Part shown: positions 1 to 8,348 of the stretch, one piece after another
How positions within the stretch are numbered: position 1 is the stretch's first letter
How the letters are laid out: every line of letters begins with the position of its first letter
Assembly (NCBI GenBank): GCA_028565635.1
Contig: JAOXYB010054768.1
Location: forward strand, 1 to 11,283
From: Phoronis ovalis
Lineage: Eukaryota; Phoronida; Phoronidae
Length of the DNA stretch: 11,283 nucleotides
Direction of reading: 5' to 3'
Program-made: the position numbers and the translations under genes
The notes under the pieces: model-generated
What the model was told of the DNA's origin: nothing
Databases searched by the model: none
The model's input: only the letters and a program-made list of their open reading frames with translations

Positions 1-136
1 TATATATATGAGCATGCTTATATAACACAAGGAGGTTCACGGACATAACCGTGTTACCGCATCATGCATACATATTAAAATCTTTCAGCATTTCCGGACA
101 CCGTGAATAAAAATTTAGGTAGACGAGTTAAATTAA

Positions 137-313
137 TTAATTATAATCTCTACGGATTTCTTCTGCTTTCCGTGCGTAATACGTCTGCGAAATTTTGCGG
201 TAGATTGATATCCCAGTAGAATGCCTTTTAGCTATGTCAGCTATTGCTGCTGTTGACCTGTTTTGGCTTCTGATAATGGCCCACTCTAGGTATGCAGACG
301 TCTTTCTCCGCAT
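137..313 (-). CDS. Possible 58-residue helix-turn-helix protein or exon
   Basis: On the - strand the ORF starts at ATG 313-311, directly preceded by an in-frame TAA, and stops at 139-137. Residues about 20-40 contain ADIAKRHSTGISIYRKI, which fits the general helix-turn-helix spacing (A-x-I-A at the start of the first helix, a Ser/Gly turn, then a second helix ending R-K-I) seen in LacI-type and recombinase/transposase DNA-binding domains. The rest is rich in Arg and Lys, with K-A-E-E-I-R-R near the end. The region is richer in G+C than its surroundings. A polypyrimidine tract and CAG acceptor sit just upstream, and the context gattaaATG has A at -3. Two readings are open: a small real exon, or the N-terminal remnant of a transposase or recombinase. 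No family is recognised and no catalytic domain is present here. Confidence 0.35.
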   Translation of the reverse strand: MRRKTSAYLEWAIIRSQNRSTAAIADIAKRHSTGISIYRKISQTYYARKAEEIRRDYN

Positions 314-337
314 TTAATCGTCTTTGAGGTACAGCTT

Positions 338-373
338 GCTGAATATGGAAAAAAGGAAAAGGAAGGAAAACAA
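338..373 (-). other. Candidate splice acceptor upstream of the HTH ORF
   Basis: Read on the - strand this is a long C/T tract (tttccttccttttccttttttcc) interrupted only near its end by ata, then ttcag. The exon would begin at 338 and reach the ATG at 313 after 25 nt. It resembles the arrangement of the prohormone exon. The tract itself is just a purine run on the + strand, so chance is not excluded. Confidence 0.4.
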
Positions 374-530
374 ATGAAATTAATAAATGTGTTGTCTACA
401 GCAGATCTTCCAATGCAACTAATACATGCAGTTTATTAGACTGACCTCAGTCCTTTTGGGTGTTTTAAACCTTATTCATTTATAACTTGTCAAAATGTTC
501 TTGTTTTTTAGTTTACACCATTACCTTTTA

Positions 531-588
531 CCCAGTATCAAATATTTATCCAGTATCAAATGTACACCCAGTATCAAATGTACACCCA
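531..588. repeat. 18-bp tandem repeat, about 3.2 copies
   Basis: Units start at 531, 549 and 567, with a partial fourth at 585. The consensus is ccCAGTATCAAATgtaca. Copies 2 and 3 differ by one base; copy 1 differs mainly in its last six bases. No ORF uses it; it looks like a small minisatellite. Confidence 0.85.
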
Positions 589-589
589 A

Positions 590-960
590 AGGTTCTGCAT
601 ATATACCAAAATAGCATATATTAAATAAAGCAAGTATTAACACTTAGTAGGGACTTACATGATTTTTTCTGCTCATATGTGTAATATTATACAACCAAAT
701 ATTATCATATTTTACAATAAATGATATTACAATAATAATATGCAAAAAACAGTCTGGACTACAGACTAGCAGTTTATACACATGACAAGCCCAGTATACA
801 AGTGTATACATTGTTAGAATGTTATTAGTAATACTTTGATAACTAACAATTTCCAAGGATTCTGTGCGGTATATGGAGTGCCTAGTCATCTAGTCAGAAA
901 TCTAACCCTATGAACTTATGAAATAAAAAAACAGAACTTCCTTGCTATTTCGGCCAGAAA
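590..960. other. Non-coding AT-rich stretch
   Basis: Nothing convincing is seen. A - strand open frame at 644-889 has a low-complexity, Tyr/Ile-rich translation typical of chance frames in AT-rich DNA, and no splice or domain signal supports it. Confidence 0.5.
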
Positions 961-976
961 CCTGACCCACTCAGTT

Positions 977-1025
977 GTTAACTTGATCAAAAAGCAGATT
1001 CGTTAAGTTGACCGTTAATTTGACC
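977..1025. repeat. Three direct copies of a 12-bp motif
   Basis: GTTAACTTGATC (977-988), GTTAAGTTGACC (1002-1013) and GTTAATTTGACC (1014-1025). The last two abut. On the - strand they contain AGGTCA and CGGTCA half-sites six bases apart, resembling a nuclear-receptor direct repeat. Function is not shown. Confidence 0.6.
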
Positions 1026-1043
1026 TTGTATAGTCGGAAGCCT

Positions 1044-1060
1044 GGGTACCCTGGGGTACT
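1044..1060. repeat. Local GGGTACCC palindrome
   Basis: A perfect 8-bp palindrome (1044-1051) is followed at once by ctggggtac. It resembles the gggtacc core in the arms of the foldback element at 6347-6646, but the surrounding bases do not align, so kinship is only a suspicion. Confidence 0.35.
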
Positions 1061-1400
1061 TGGAGCCTCTCACAAAAAGTTCCATGCACAAGTATCTCAG
1101 TACTATTAGCATATGCAGCAGTATAGGAGCATTATTTTTGTACAGTAGGTATGCTTTTTGTTTCATCCAATCTTCAGGAAAAAAAGCTATATCTCGAAGA
1201 CAGTTGGAAGTAGAGGCCCTATATTAAAGGGATACACCCTAGAGTACATTGCTGACCGTTATTAAGTAACGTCACGTTTATTTAGAGGTCGAAGGCCTAG
1301 GTATTGAATCGCGTTTTAGGGTATATCTGTAGCTTTTGATTGTTCTATGTTTGCGATAAAAATTACCATAATAATAGCTATATGAGCCAGTCAATGAACT
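1061..1400. other. Non-coding stretch with one acceptor-like site
   Basis: A T/C-rich tract ending tcttcag at 1177 looks like a + strand acceptor, and one frame behind it stays open for about 28 codons before stopping at about 1264. No ATG, donor or recognised protein pattern accompanies it, so no exon is called. Confidence 0.3.
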
Positions 1401-1403
1401 AAT

Positions 1404-1482
1404 TTTTCGTCATACCACATTACTTTCCGGCATACCAAATTATTTTTACGGCATTACCGTCACTTTTATTTTCCGTCATACT
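1404..1482. repeat. Diverged short tandem repeat, four units
   Basis: A core CGKCATACC recurs at 1408, 1428, 1449 (as cggcattacc) and 1474, at spacings of 20, 21 and 25 bp, each preceded by a T-rich run. Divergence suggests an old small tandem array. Confidence 0.6.
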
Positions 1483-1661
1483 TATAATATATTTACCGGT
1501 TATTATATAGTGTTATCGAACTTTTAGTTCTTATACAAAATATTACTGTTTAAGTTCTCTGCCTCACTCTAAACCAAATTAAAAATATCATGTGTTCATA
1601 AATTATTGGTGCATTGTCAAGAGAAATTACGCATTTTTAAAAAATGGATTGTTTTGATGCA

Positions 1662-1693
1662 AATAAAAGGCGAATACAATAAAAGGCGAATAC
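1662..1693. repeat. Perfect 16-bp tandem duplication
   Basis: AATAAAAGGCGAATAC occurs at 1662-1677 and again directly at 1678-1693 with no mismatch, so the duplication is recent. Confidence 0.9.
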
Positions 1694-1699
1694 TATTAA

Positions 1700-2375
1700 T
1701 ATTTTATATAATTCATTACCCACTGAAGTGCTTTTGTAGCGTTACGACCAAAATTAAAACAGTTTTCTAAACACTATTTCCCCAATATAGTACCCAGTTA
1801 CTTTTTTAAAAACTAGCTGCTTATAATAACATAAAAAATCATATCTGAGCATAATATTTAGATGTTTGTCTGACCAGTGAATAAAAGTTTTGAAAATGCA
1901 ATGAAAGAATTGAATAAATAGCAAGCAAAGCATATAGCGCATAGCAATTATCATCTTATTAACAGTTCATATGTTGCTAGAATGTTACTTGTCATATTCT
2001 AAGACGCCATTAAATCTTTAATTATGTTCAAGGATCAACGGATGAAAATACAACTTTTAAGTGGTCACCAGTTCTTGACATCTAAACATAGCATTAAAAA
2101 ATAAATTAACAATCACTTCAGTAACCACAAATAGCTTTATCTGATTTCTTTTTAAAAAATAATGTGCTAAGGCAAGTGATGCAAACTAACACATATGTTT
2201 TAATAACAAAGGTTTTGTGGCAACATTTTCTTTCAATAATAACTTCTAACAAGAACAAACAAATATGGTTCCTAAAATTTTAAGTACAAGAGAAGAGCGG
2301 GCAGTCACACACACACGACACACTAGTCGGAAATTTGCAGATTTAATTATTACCAATCTTCCAAAACGTTCACCA
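1700..2375. other. Non-coding AT-rich stretch
   Basis: No gene is supported. A - strand open frame at 1754-1954 is rich in Phe, Tyr and Ile with no splice context and reads as chance. A short CA-rich run lies near 2305-2325. Confidence 0.5.
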
Positions 2376-2380
2376 ATCAC

Positions 2381-2432
2381 ATTAAACTACATATACCTCC
2401 TGTATATACTATTAAACTACCTCCTGTATATA
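2381..2432. repeat. Direct repeat with a 5-bp indel
   Basis: Copy 1 is attaaactac + atata + cctcctgtatata (2381-2408). Copy 2 (2411-2432) is the same without atata and with one fewer c. It is a two-copy tandem duplication. Confidence 0.75.
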
Positions 2433-2439
2433 ATGTCAT

Positions 2440-3300
2440 GTTAATTAAGTAAGCCATTCTTATATTGCATTCCACTCCTTCCTTGAATTTCGATTTTACC
2501 ATTAAAAATGTATCCCACTGTGATATAAAAGCATGGCATCCCCCTATCTGGGATTTTAAGAGTCAGCTCCCACGGTCCGGTTTAAAACAAAAGCTTAGGT
2601 GATAATATACTGGTGAGGAAAACATAAAAATATGTTTAGCCGCTGTAACATACAAAAACGTTTATAGTCCCCCAAAATATTGAAAACTCAGCAGTCACAG
2701 ATCGAGATAAATCCAAATGCAGAAACGGTTATAGACAGTGTTCAGGTTCTATATATAGTAATCATTGTCAAAAAGCATCAATGAAAACCTAATTAAAGGA
2801 CAATCGCACAGATAAGAAAGTGTAACTTGAAAATTCAGACACCCTATAAAAATCACTAGGTACTAATTATATTTTAGCAAGTAAACGGTACTCCGATGAT
2901 TGTTACGGACCATGTTTAAACTGCACCAGAGAGTTTGGCCACGGTTTTATAATCTGAATTTAGATTTTTTTTTAGCAAATAATAAAATTACCTTTTTCTT
3001 AAACATTAATTAATATTTCAAAGAGTATTCATTTATTTACTATTATTTGGTCATGACATGGGAGTATCGTTTACTTCCTAAAGAAAGTAGTTACAGTAGT
3101 TGAAATTTAGGACCGCTGAATTTTCCGATTTTTGTGAGGTATCATAAACGTACGGTAAATTAAATTTCATGCACACTTGAGTCTAAAAATATCATTATGA
3201 CTAAGCATGAATGTTAACGTTTCAGAATACATTTAGTTTGTGTGTAATGCACATTTTTCACGAAATTTCATCTAAACAGTAACGAGGGTCTAGCTTAGTT
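2440..3300. other. Non-coding AT-rich stretch
   Basis: No ORF, RNA gene or element is supported on either strand. A small hairpin (aacata/tatgtt, 2621-2636) is too short to matter. Confidence 0.5.
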
Positions 3301-3302
3301 TT

Positions 3303-3328
3303 AATTAATGCGCATGTGCACATTAATT
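3303..3328. repeat. 26-bp imperfect palindrome
   Basis: AATTAATG at 3303-3310 is the exact reverse complement of CATTAATT at 3321-3328. The whole 26 bp matches its own reverse complement at 22 of 26 positions, with alternating purine/pyrimidine (gcgcatgtgca) in the middle. Confidence 0.7.
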
Positions 3329-3599
3329 GCCATGCTGCGGTACGCCATATAAACACGTCTTGCCCTGGGCCTAATGTATTACTGCTATTCACATTGATGG
3401 CTGCTAGTATGAAAATAAACGCGATGAACTATTTAAGTGTTCCAAGACCAGGTGAGACAACTCGTCACATCAGTTTTAAATGCTATTATATAAATGCTTT
3501 TGGTAATTGAAATTGGAGTATTATGTCTTAAGACGCGTTTAGAAATTGGCATAGTAACAATTTCTCTTAACCTTTTCACCTCAAAATACAGCAGTAACC

Positions 3600-3971
3600 A
3601 CCGAGTCTGTTTCCCCATAAGATTTTATCCAGATTAGTTTGTCTTTCTGGTCTTTTCTGGCAAACGGTAAATGGGTCGTCCAACTGGCAAGGAGTGCAAA
3701 TCTGCATTTCCAAACCGACACTGACCAGTAATATTTTTCTTGTTTAAGCATGAAGCTGGTGGTTGAAATAAAAAAAAATAGCTTCCTGGCCATGAGTGGG
3801 GAACAGATATGGGTATTCCAAGCTACCCCACCGAATGGTTTATCTAAGCATGGTCGTCCCGATTATGTTTTCCCGTTATGTGAAGCCCTATTTCTTTCCT
3901 TCTGTGGGTGCATGTTTAAAAATAGGATAAAACGGTGGGTCAGTTGTCTAATGGAGATGTTCATATCATGA
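3600..3971. other. G+C-richer island with overlapping short ORFs
   Basis: Several 60-bp lines here are 40-53% G+C against about one third outside. On the + strand an ATG at 3750 (A at -3) follows an acceptor-like ttttcttgtttaag within one base and opens 73 codons to a TGA at 3971. Its product includes MSGEQIWVFQATPPNG and GRPDYVFPLCEALF, with fairly even composition. On the - strand an ATG at 3793 opens 70 codons to 3581, overlapping only its first few codons. Neither is recognised. It could be a small exon, a decayed transposon fragment or chance. Confidence 0.3.
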
Positions 3972-5298
3972 TGTATAGCCAATAGGTCGATAAACAATTA
4001 AACTGTACATGTATGTAGCTAGAACTAATTGTTAAAGGTATACCATACTTTCTTAAAAATGTAATTGAAATGGTCCTTAACTATAGCAATTAACTAGATG
4101 TAGGGTTATCAAAATTACCTTATATAAACAATTAAAAACATTATCAAAGCCAGTAAGCTGTGTATAGCAGTAACCATTGAAAATGGAGAAACTTTCTTTA
4201 ATGTCAATGATATATAAGACACAGCTTGTTTTGCCTTAATTGATGCATACTTGTTCCATTTTTACAATTAATACCTGGTATGGCATGTGCTTGCCCACCT
4301 AGTTTATCAAAACTTTAGAATGACAGCCGTATCAATAGGCTGTTTGATAACCTCAGGTTGCATAAAAAAGGCTCTTATGAAAATGACATTCAGCATCTGT
4401 CTTACTTTTTTAGCTTGCTTCCGGTTCCTTCGTTTTAAGACATTTGTTACGACCATTACTGACAAATGCGGTTGATTGGTTGAAATTATAAATATTTTAA
4501 GGTAACAAGTTGAGACAATAATCGACCGGCACAAATGAACCTTAGCAATACTGTACGGTATATGGCACTACCAATCACAGCCGGCCATCGCCTTTACTGT
4601 ATATATACGTCGTACAACCCGAATAAAGAATTAACTTTGTCCTGTTTTTTTTGCTCTACGCATCCATGGGAACATTTCTATTTCAAATTTGGCGTAGTTT
4701 CGCATAAGTGAATTGAAGATGTCATTTTTTATCAAAAAGTGATGGGATTATTTTCAAACTACCAAATCATTATATTTTCTTGGTGTTCAAGGTGAACAAA
4801 AAGTTTTAATGGTTGATCCTGCCACGAAAAATCTAGAGTAGAGGCATGACACATGATTATAATTATCTTTATTTGTAACTGAAAAGAAGTATTCCGTGAA
4901 GTGTTACGCTATTTAATTACTAAATGACAATACGTTACGAAAAGCAATTGAATCCTTATGCCAACTTCTAATAATGAACACAAAAAAAATGAAAAAATCT
5001 CGTCCAGCTTCGTTTATGTCGAAACCATATCCCTTAAGATTACAGATCATTGTTGTAACAGTATGTGGGAGTGTGTTACATTATATATGTTCCCCATAGT
5101 ATACAGACGTGCAATGAATGAACATTTACAATTTTAGAGTAAAAAGCACTTAAAGTGTCCCTCCTAATTCGCATTTACACTGTGTTTAAATTAATGTTTA
5201 GCTATTTTGTCACTACATAATAAAGTGGGGGCGGCATGCAAATATATAATGCAAATATAGTTGATGTTGTGTACAAATAATACAACACTGTTATTTCC
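3972..5298. other. Non-coding stretch
   Basis: No gene is supported. Overlapping open frames on both strands at 4287-4534 lack an ATG start and have no protein-like features. A 9-bp inverted repeat (aagctgtgt at 4155-4163, acacagctt at 4219-4227) is too poorly paired inside to be called a microRNA hairpin. A G+C-richer patch at 4520-4600 contains nothing recognisable. Confidence 0.45.
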
Positions 5299-5309
5299 CA
5301 GTGGCGCAC
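5299..5309 (+). repeat. Possible left terminal inverted repeat (hAT-like)
   Basis: CAGTGGCGCAC, eight of eleven bases G or C, in AT-rich surroundings. CAGTGGCG is a common hAT transposon end. The exact reverse complement occurs at 9516-9526. The flanking 8 bases (ttatttcc) do not match those at the other end, so a target site duplication is not shown. Confidence 0.4.
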
Positions 5310-6340
5310 ATCAGTTATGAGATGAATTTTAACTATTATTTATTAATCATATGGACAATGAGATTATCGCGAAGTGACAACCATTATTTAATTTTATCAA
5401 CTTTAACTAAAAAGAATTAAGTTGACAAACGATATTTTACCTCCTAGAATGATAGTGTTGCAGAAAGACAAGTTTTGTAAAGTATGATCACAAAACGAAA
5501 ATGCACAGATCACCGAAATATCGTCAAATATCTATTAGATTGTTTAACCATTGTTAATTTTCGCCAGCTTTTACGATGTCATTATATTACGCTATCTGGA
5601 TTTTCTCTGAAAACATTGAAATCTTTGGCGAGTTGTGTTATTTAGAAATAAACATTGCTGGCAGTGTAACTACGTACGCCCCCAAGTAAGTAAATAATTA
5701 AGTTAATTGTGAGTACATTTGTACTAAAATACTACTGATCCCGGATACTGACAGGTGTAATTAGGAATGCTTCTTTCTGGTCCGATATTCTTCAGCAGTA
5801 TAAATTACAATTGGTTACTAATGTACACTCATTCATTAATTTCGCATGATAACAAGTTTGAAAAGTTACTGAGAATAGTTGGCGAAGATGATTAGTTAAT
5901 GGAAACAGCTGTTACTACGTGTTTATAGACCATAGAAATTTAAGAAAGGACACTTATATCATTCAGTATTGGAATAACAATCATATCATGTTGAATACTA
6001 TGCCACTTTCTGCAGCAAAGTTTAATGTAACAGGCAAGTATTAGCAATTTGTTTGAAAAAAAAGTAGGTCGCAGTGTTGCGCCTTTTTTAGCATGAATTA
6101 TTTTATTTTCCTCATTAACTTTTGGAAACATTTATATTAGTTAAAACATCAAATCAATTCTAGGAAAACGTATATCGAGACATGTATTATTACCTGACAT
6201 ACTCATGTCCTTGGCTTTTTTGCAGTAGGCTCAATTGATTTTTTTTTTTGTAATCTATAATGCGGAGAACCAGATTCCTTCGCGGAGTTGGTAATCATAG
6301 GGCTTTAGATGATACTTGAATGACGGCAGGAACGAACTAC
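5310..6340. other. Non-coding stretch with one acceptor-like site
   Basis: A - strand frame at 5940-6131 shows no domain and is treated as chance. At 6208-6225 a T-rich tract ends in tttgcag, a good acceptor. It is followed by an 11-T run, a 19-codon ORF from ATG 6260, and a donor-like g|gtaatc at 6291. This might be a small upstream exon, but nothing links it to the prohormone. Confidence 0.35.
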
Positions 6341-6346
6341 TAGTAC

Positions 6347-6646
6347 TCGCTTATCATATCCTAGTACCCCGGGTACCCCACACTTTACAACTAAAAATAA
6401 TACCCATAAAGTAACGTAAGTAGAAACGAAAATTGTTATATCAACACCGATATATTTTGCACTTCGTTATGTTTATATTTTTCTAACTTGACTCGAATAA
6501 TTAGATGATAATAAAACATGTCTTTGAGTCAAGATAGAAAAAAATAAACATAACAATTTTCATTTCTAGCTACTTACGTACGTTACTTAATGGTCATTTT
6601 ATAAGTTGTAAAGTGTGAGGTACCCGGAGTAGGATATGACAAGCGA
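6347..6646. mobile_element. Foldback (palindromic) MITE-like element
   Basis: The left arm (6347-6494) and right arm (6526-6646) are reverse complements over nearly their full length, leaving a loop of about 31 bases. Shared blocks run from tcgctt(a/g)tcatatccta through cgggtacc, cacactttacaact, aagtaacgta, gaaaattgttat and gtttat to ttgactc. The left arm has an extra segment of about 31 bases after gttat (about 6440-6470), bounded by gttat copies. TA occurs just outside both ends (6344-6345, 6647-6648) with one unpaired base on the left, compatible with a TA target site as in Tc1/mariner-type MITEs but not proof. There is no coding capacity, so any movement would need an outside transposase. 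Confidence 0.8.
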
Positions 6647-6649
6647 TAT

Positions 6650-7075
6650 GCAAATGTGTGTTTTTTACCATTTGACAAAGATTAACTGAATAGGAGACAC
6701 CGTATGAATAATACTTTTAGAGTTTTTGCTGCAGTAATGCGATGTATACCTTGCATACACGTCATTAACCATACGATCCATTTAAACGTATGCAACTTTC
6801 CCCTGTTACCAATGTAATAGTTTAAAGAGATCTGGGACAGAGACACAATGTATGTGTTCATTAATGTTTTTTTATTATTATTATGTATGTAATCGATTTT
6901 TAATATCCGATCCCGGTATCCGATGCGAGTTCTTGAACATGTACTTGTGGGTAGAATATTTAGCTATGTTTGGTCAATATATGTATGCTTTTAATTACTT
7001 GAATAAACATTTAATATAGCCCCAGGTTATAAGTAGTTATATAGCAGATCTTACGCATTGTAAAATGTGTGTGTG
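6650..7075. other. Non-coding stretch
   Basis: No gene is supported. It ends in a short (TG)n run at about 7066-7077. Confidence 0.5.
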
Positions 7076-7077
7076 TG

Positions 7078-7127
7078 CAGTCCGTGATGATACATCCGGC
7101 CGAACAGGTGATACATTCACGGCTGCT
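7078..7127. repeat. Imperfect palindrome centred on CGGCCG
   Basis: gcagtccgtga at the left pairs with tcacggctgc at the right with one bulged base. The two halves also carry gatacat direct copies. The centre holds cggccg at 7097-7102, unusually G+C-rich for the window. Confidence 0.5.
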
Positions 7128-7140
7128 CTCCAAGACCCAT

Positions 7141-7239
7141 AACACCCACTAGAGTAATATTTGGCATTTTGTCGCATAAATTACCTTCGACAACAACGGC
7201 TAAACCAAATGTAAAACTATCTGTTGATCAGTGGGTGTT
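7141..7239. repeat. 99-bp segment bounded by 10-bp inverted repeats
   Basis: AACACCCACT (7141-7150) and AGTGGGTGTT (7230-7239) are exact reverse complements. Inside, atttgg and ccaaat, and tgtcg and cgaca, add further pairing. It could be a very small MITE or a structured site; no target duplication is evident. Confidence 0.55.
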
Positions 7240-7241
7240 GA

Positions 7242-7275
7242 CTAGGATATATAAAACTCTAAGTATATATCCTAG
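7242..7275. repeat. Perfect 12-bp inverted repeat overlapping a TATA-box sequence
   Basis: CTAGGATATATA (7242-7253) and TATATATCCTAG (7264-7275) pair perfectly around a 10-base loop. The left arm runs into TATATAAAA (7248-7256), which fits the TATA-box consensus on the + strand about 1.1 kb upstream of the prohormone exon. In DNA this AT-rich such a match is common. Confidence 0.65.
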
Positions 7276-7279
7276 GTAT

Positions 7280-8079
7280 GGACTAGTACTGTTGCCACGC
7301 TAACGTTAGGACCTAGCTTTGACAAGATCATTAGAAATAGTTTAAAAAGTTAACATTGGTCAAAACCACGCAAGTCACAGCATGAGTTCCTAAATAAAAA
7401 TTACGAGAAATAGTTAATTCAGGCAATGCGTTATATATTCCCAGTACATACATATATATCTATTCTTTAATTTGACGGCATGCTATAGCTACAAACATTA
7501 CGTTTGATGAGTGCAAGTATGAGTAATGAGGGAGCGGGTGTTGCGGATGGAGAAGGTTCAATGCAAGGTTTGCTGATTGTCATCATTAGTCACAGAGACT
7601 AATCATTCAGTACTGATTATAACTCATCATCCCATAGCCACTGCAACGCGTGACTAGTCATTTATTTTATGATTCAACCTGGATTTAATGATTCAAGCTG
7701 TAAAGCCTTTCTTTAAAAATAGTCGATTATTTTAAATGCTTTCAAAAACTTGAATAATTGATAAGCAAATATAATGTGTACACCTAAATAATTAATCATA
7801 ACTATTAATCTGACCGAGTAGCCATGTATTTTTTGTAACAATCGAAATATAAAGAAATCATTTTATGAAAGCCTTTTAATTATTGATAATAATGAATAAA
7901 TTGAGGGAAGAAGTGCATTATCTAGTTTTAAGTAGTTGATACTAATGTATTTCAAATAAGCTACACATGAAACCTATAACGTGTCACTATCAAAATTAAA
8001 AAAATCACTTTATCATAATTTTAAATAGTTGGCATTTCACATTTTTTATAATTAATTATTAAAGAAATAATTTAATCTG
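7280..8079. other. Probable intron or promoter-side DNA upstream of the prohormone exon
   Basis: No ORF is supported. A somewhat G+C-richer patch at 7505-7575 contains a donor-like aa|gtatgag at 7517, which could end a non-coding first exon, by inference only. A small hairpin (attagtc/gactaat) lies at 7585-7603 and a two-copy direct repeat (tttatgattcaacctg-like) at 7666-7700. Confidence 0.3.
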
Positions 8080-8130
8080 CGTTTGATGACAATCAAAATT
8101 AAAAGTATATTTAGTGATTGTCATTTAACG
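8080..8130. repeat. Hairpin with 16-bp arms upstream of the prohormone exon
   Basis: CGTTTGATGACAATCA (8080-8095) pairs with TGATTGTCATTTAACG (8115-8130) at 14 of 16 positions around a 19-base loop. The inner nine bases are perfect. It lies about 210 bp before the acceptor, inside the presumed 5' intron. Confidence 0.7.
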
Positions 8131-8177
8131 TAGTTCTAAAATGTATAAATAAACCATGCCGCTCTATAATAAAGCAA

Positions 8178-8212
8178 TTTAATCCATATATTAAAGTTTA
8201 ATCCATACAAAG
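8178..8212. repeat. Two-copy tandem repeat, 19-bp period
   Basis: tttaatccata is at 8178-8188 and again at 8197-8207, each followed by a version of ttaaag or caaag. It is a short duplication within the presumed intron. Confidence 0.65.
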
Positions 8213-8315
8213 TTTTAAATATCTCTTTATTCTTTCATCGCCGTGCGTTGCGATTCTGCCATAACGTACTCTGTGAATTTTCTACAAAGTGTGCTTTTAA
8301 ATTTAAAACTAAATA

Positions 8316-8341
8316 TTAATTGTTGTTAATTATTTTACAGG
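8316..8341 (+). other. Splice acceptor of the prohormone exon
   Basis: A T-rich stretch ends in ttattttacag at 8340, a strong AG acceptor. The exon begins gcacaacaATG, so almost no leader precedes the start codon. The acceptor implies a non-coding upstream exon, which is common in invertebrate neuropeptide genes. A possible branch point (actaaat) lies about 30 nt upstream. Confidence 0.75.
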
Positions 8342-8348
8342 CACAACA

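Noticed and set aside
644-889. 81-codon - strand open frame
   Set aside because: Composition is Ile/Tyr/Ser-rich with no domain, splice site or signal peptide; such lengths are expected by chance in DNA this AT-rich.
1037-1072. Second copy of the 6347-6646 foldback element
   Set aside because: Only the gggtacc core is shared; the flanking blocks do not align.
1754-1954. 66-codon - strand open frame with a hydrophobic start
   Set aside because: The N-terminal hydrophobic run looks like a membrane segment, but AT-rich DNA readily encodes Phe/Leu/Ile, and there is no other support.
3316-3510. 64-codon + strand frame
   Set aside because: It starts with GTG, which is not a normal animal start, and overlaps the palindrome at 3303-3328.
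4140-4230. Possible microRNA precursor
   Set aside because: Only 9 bp at the base and 6 bp near the loop pair, with a large internal loop between; no known seed was recognised.
4287-4534. Overlapping frames on both strands
   Set aside because: Both begin at GTG and neither shows a domain or a splice context.
5940-6131. 63-codon - strand frame from a true ATG
   Set aside because: The product is Lys/Ile-rich with no recognisable motif, and no acceptor or donor frames it.
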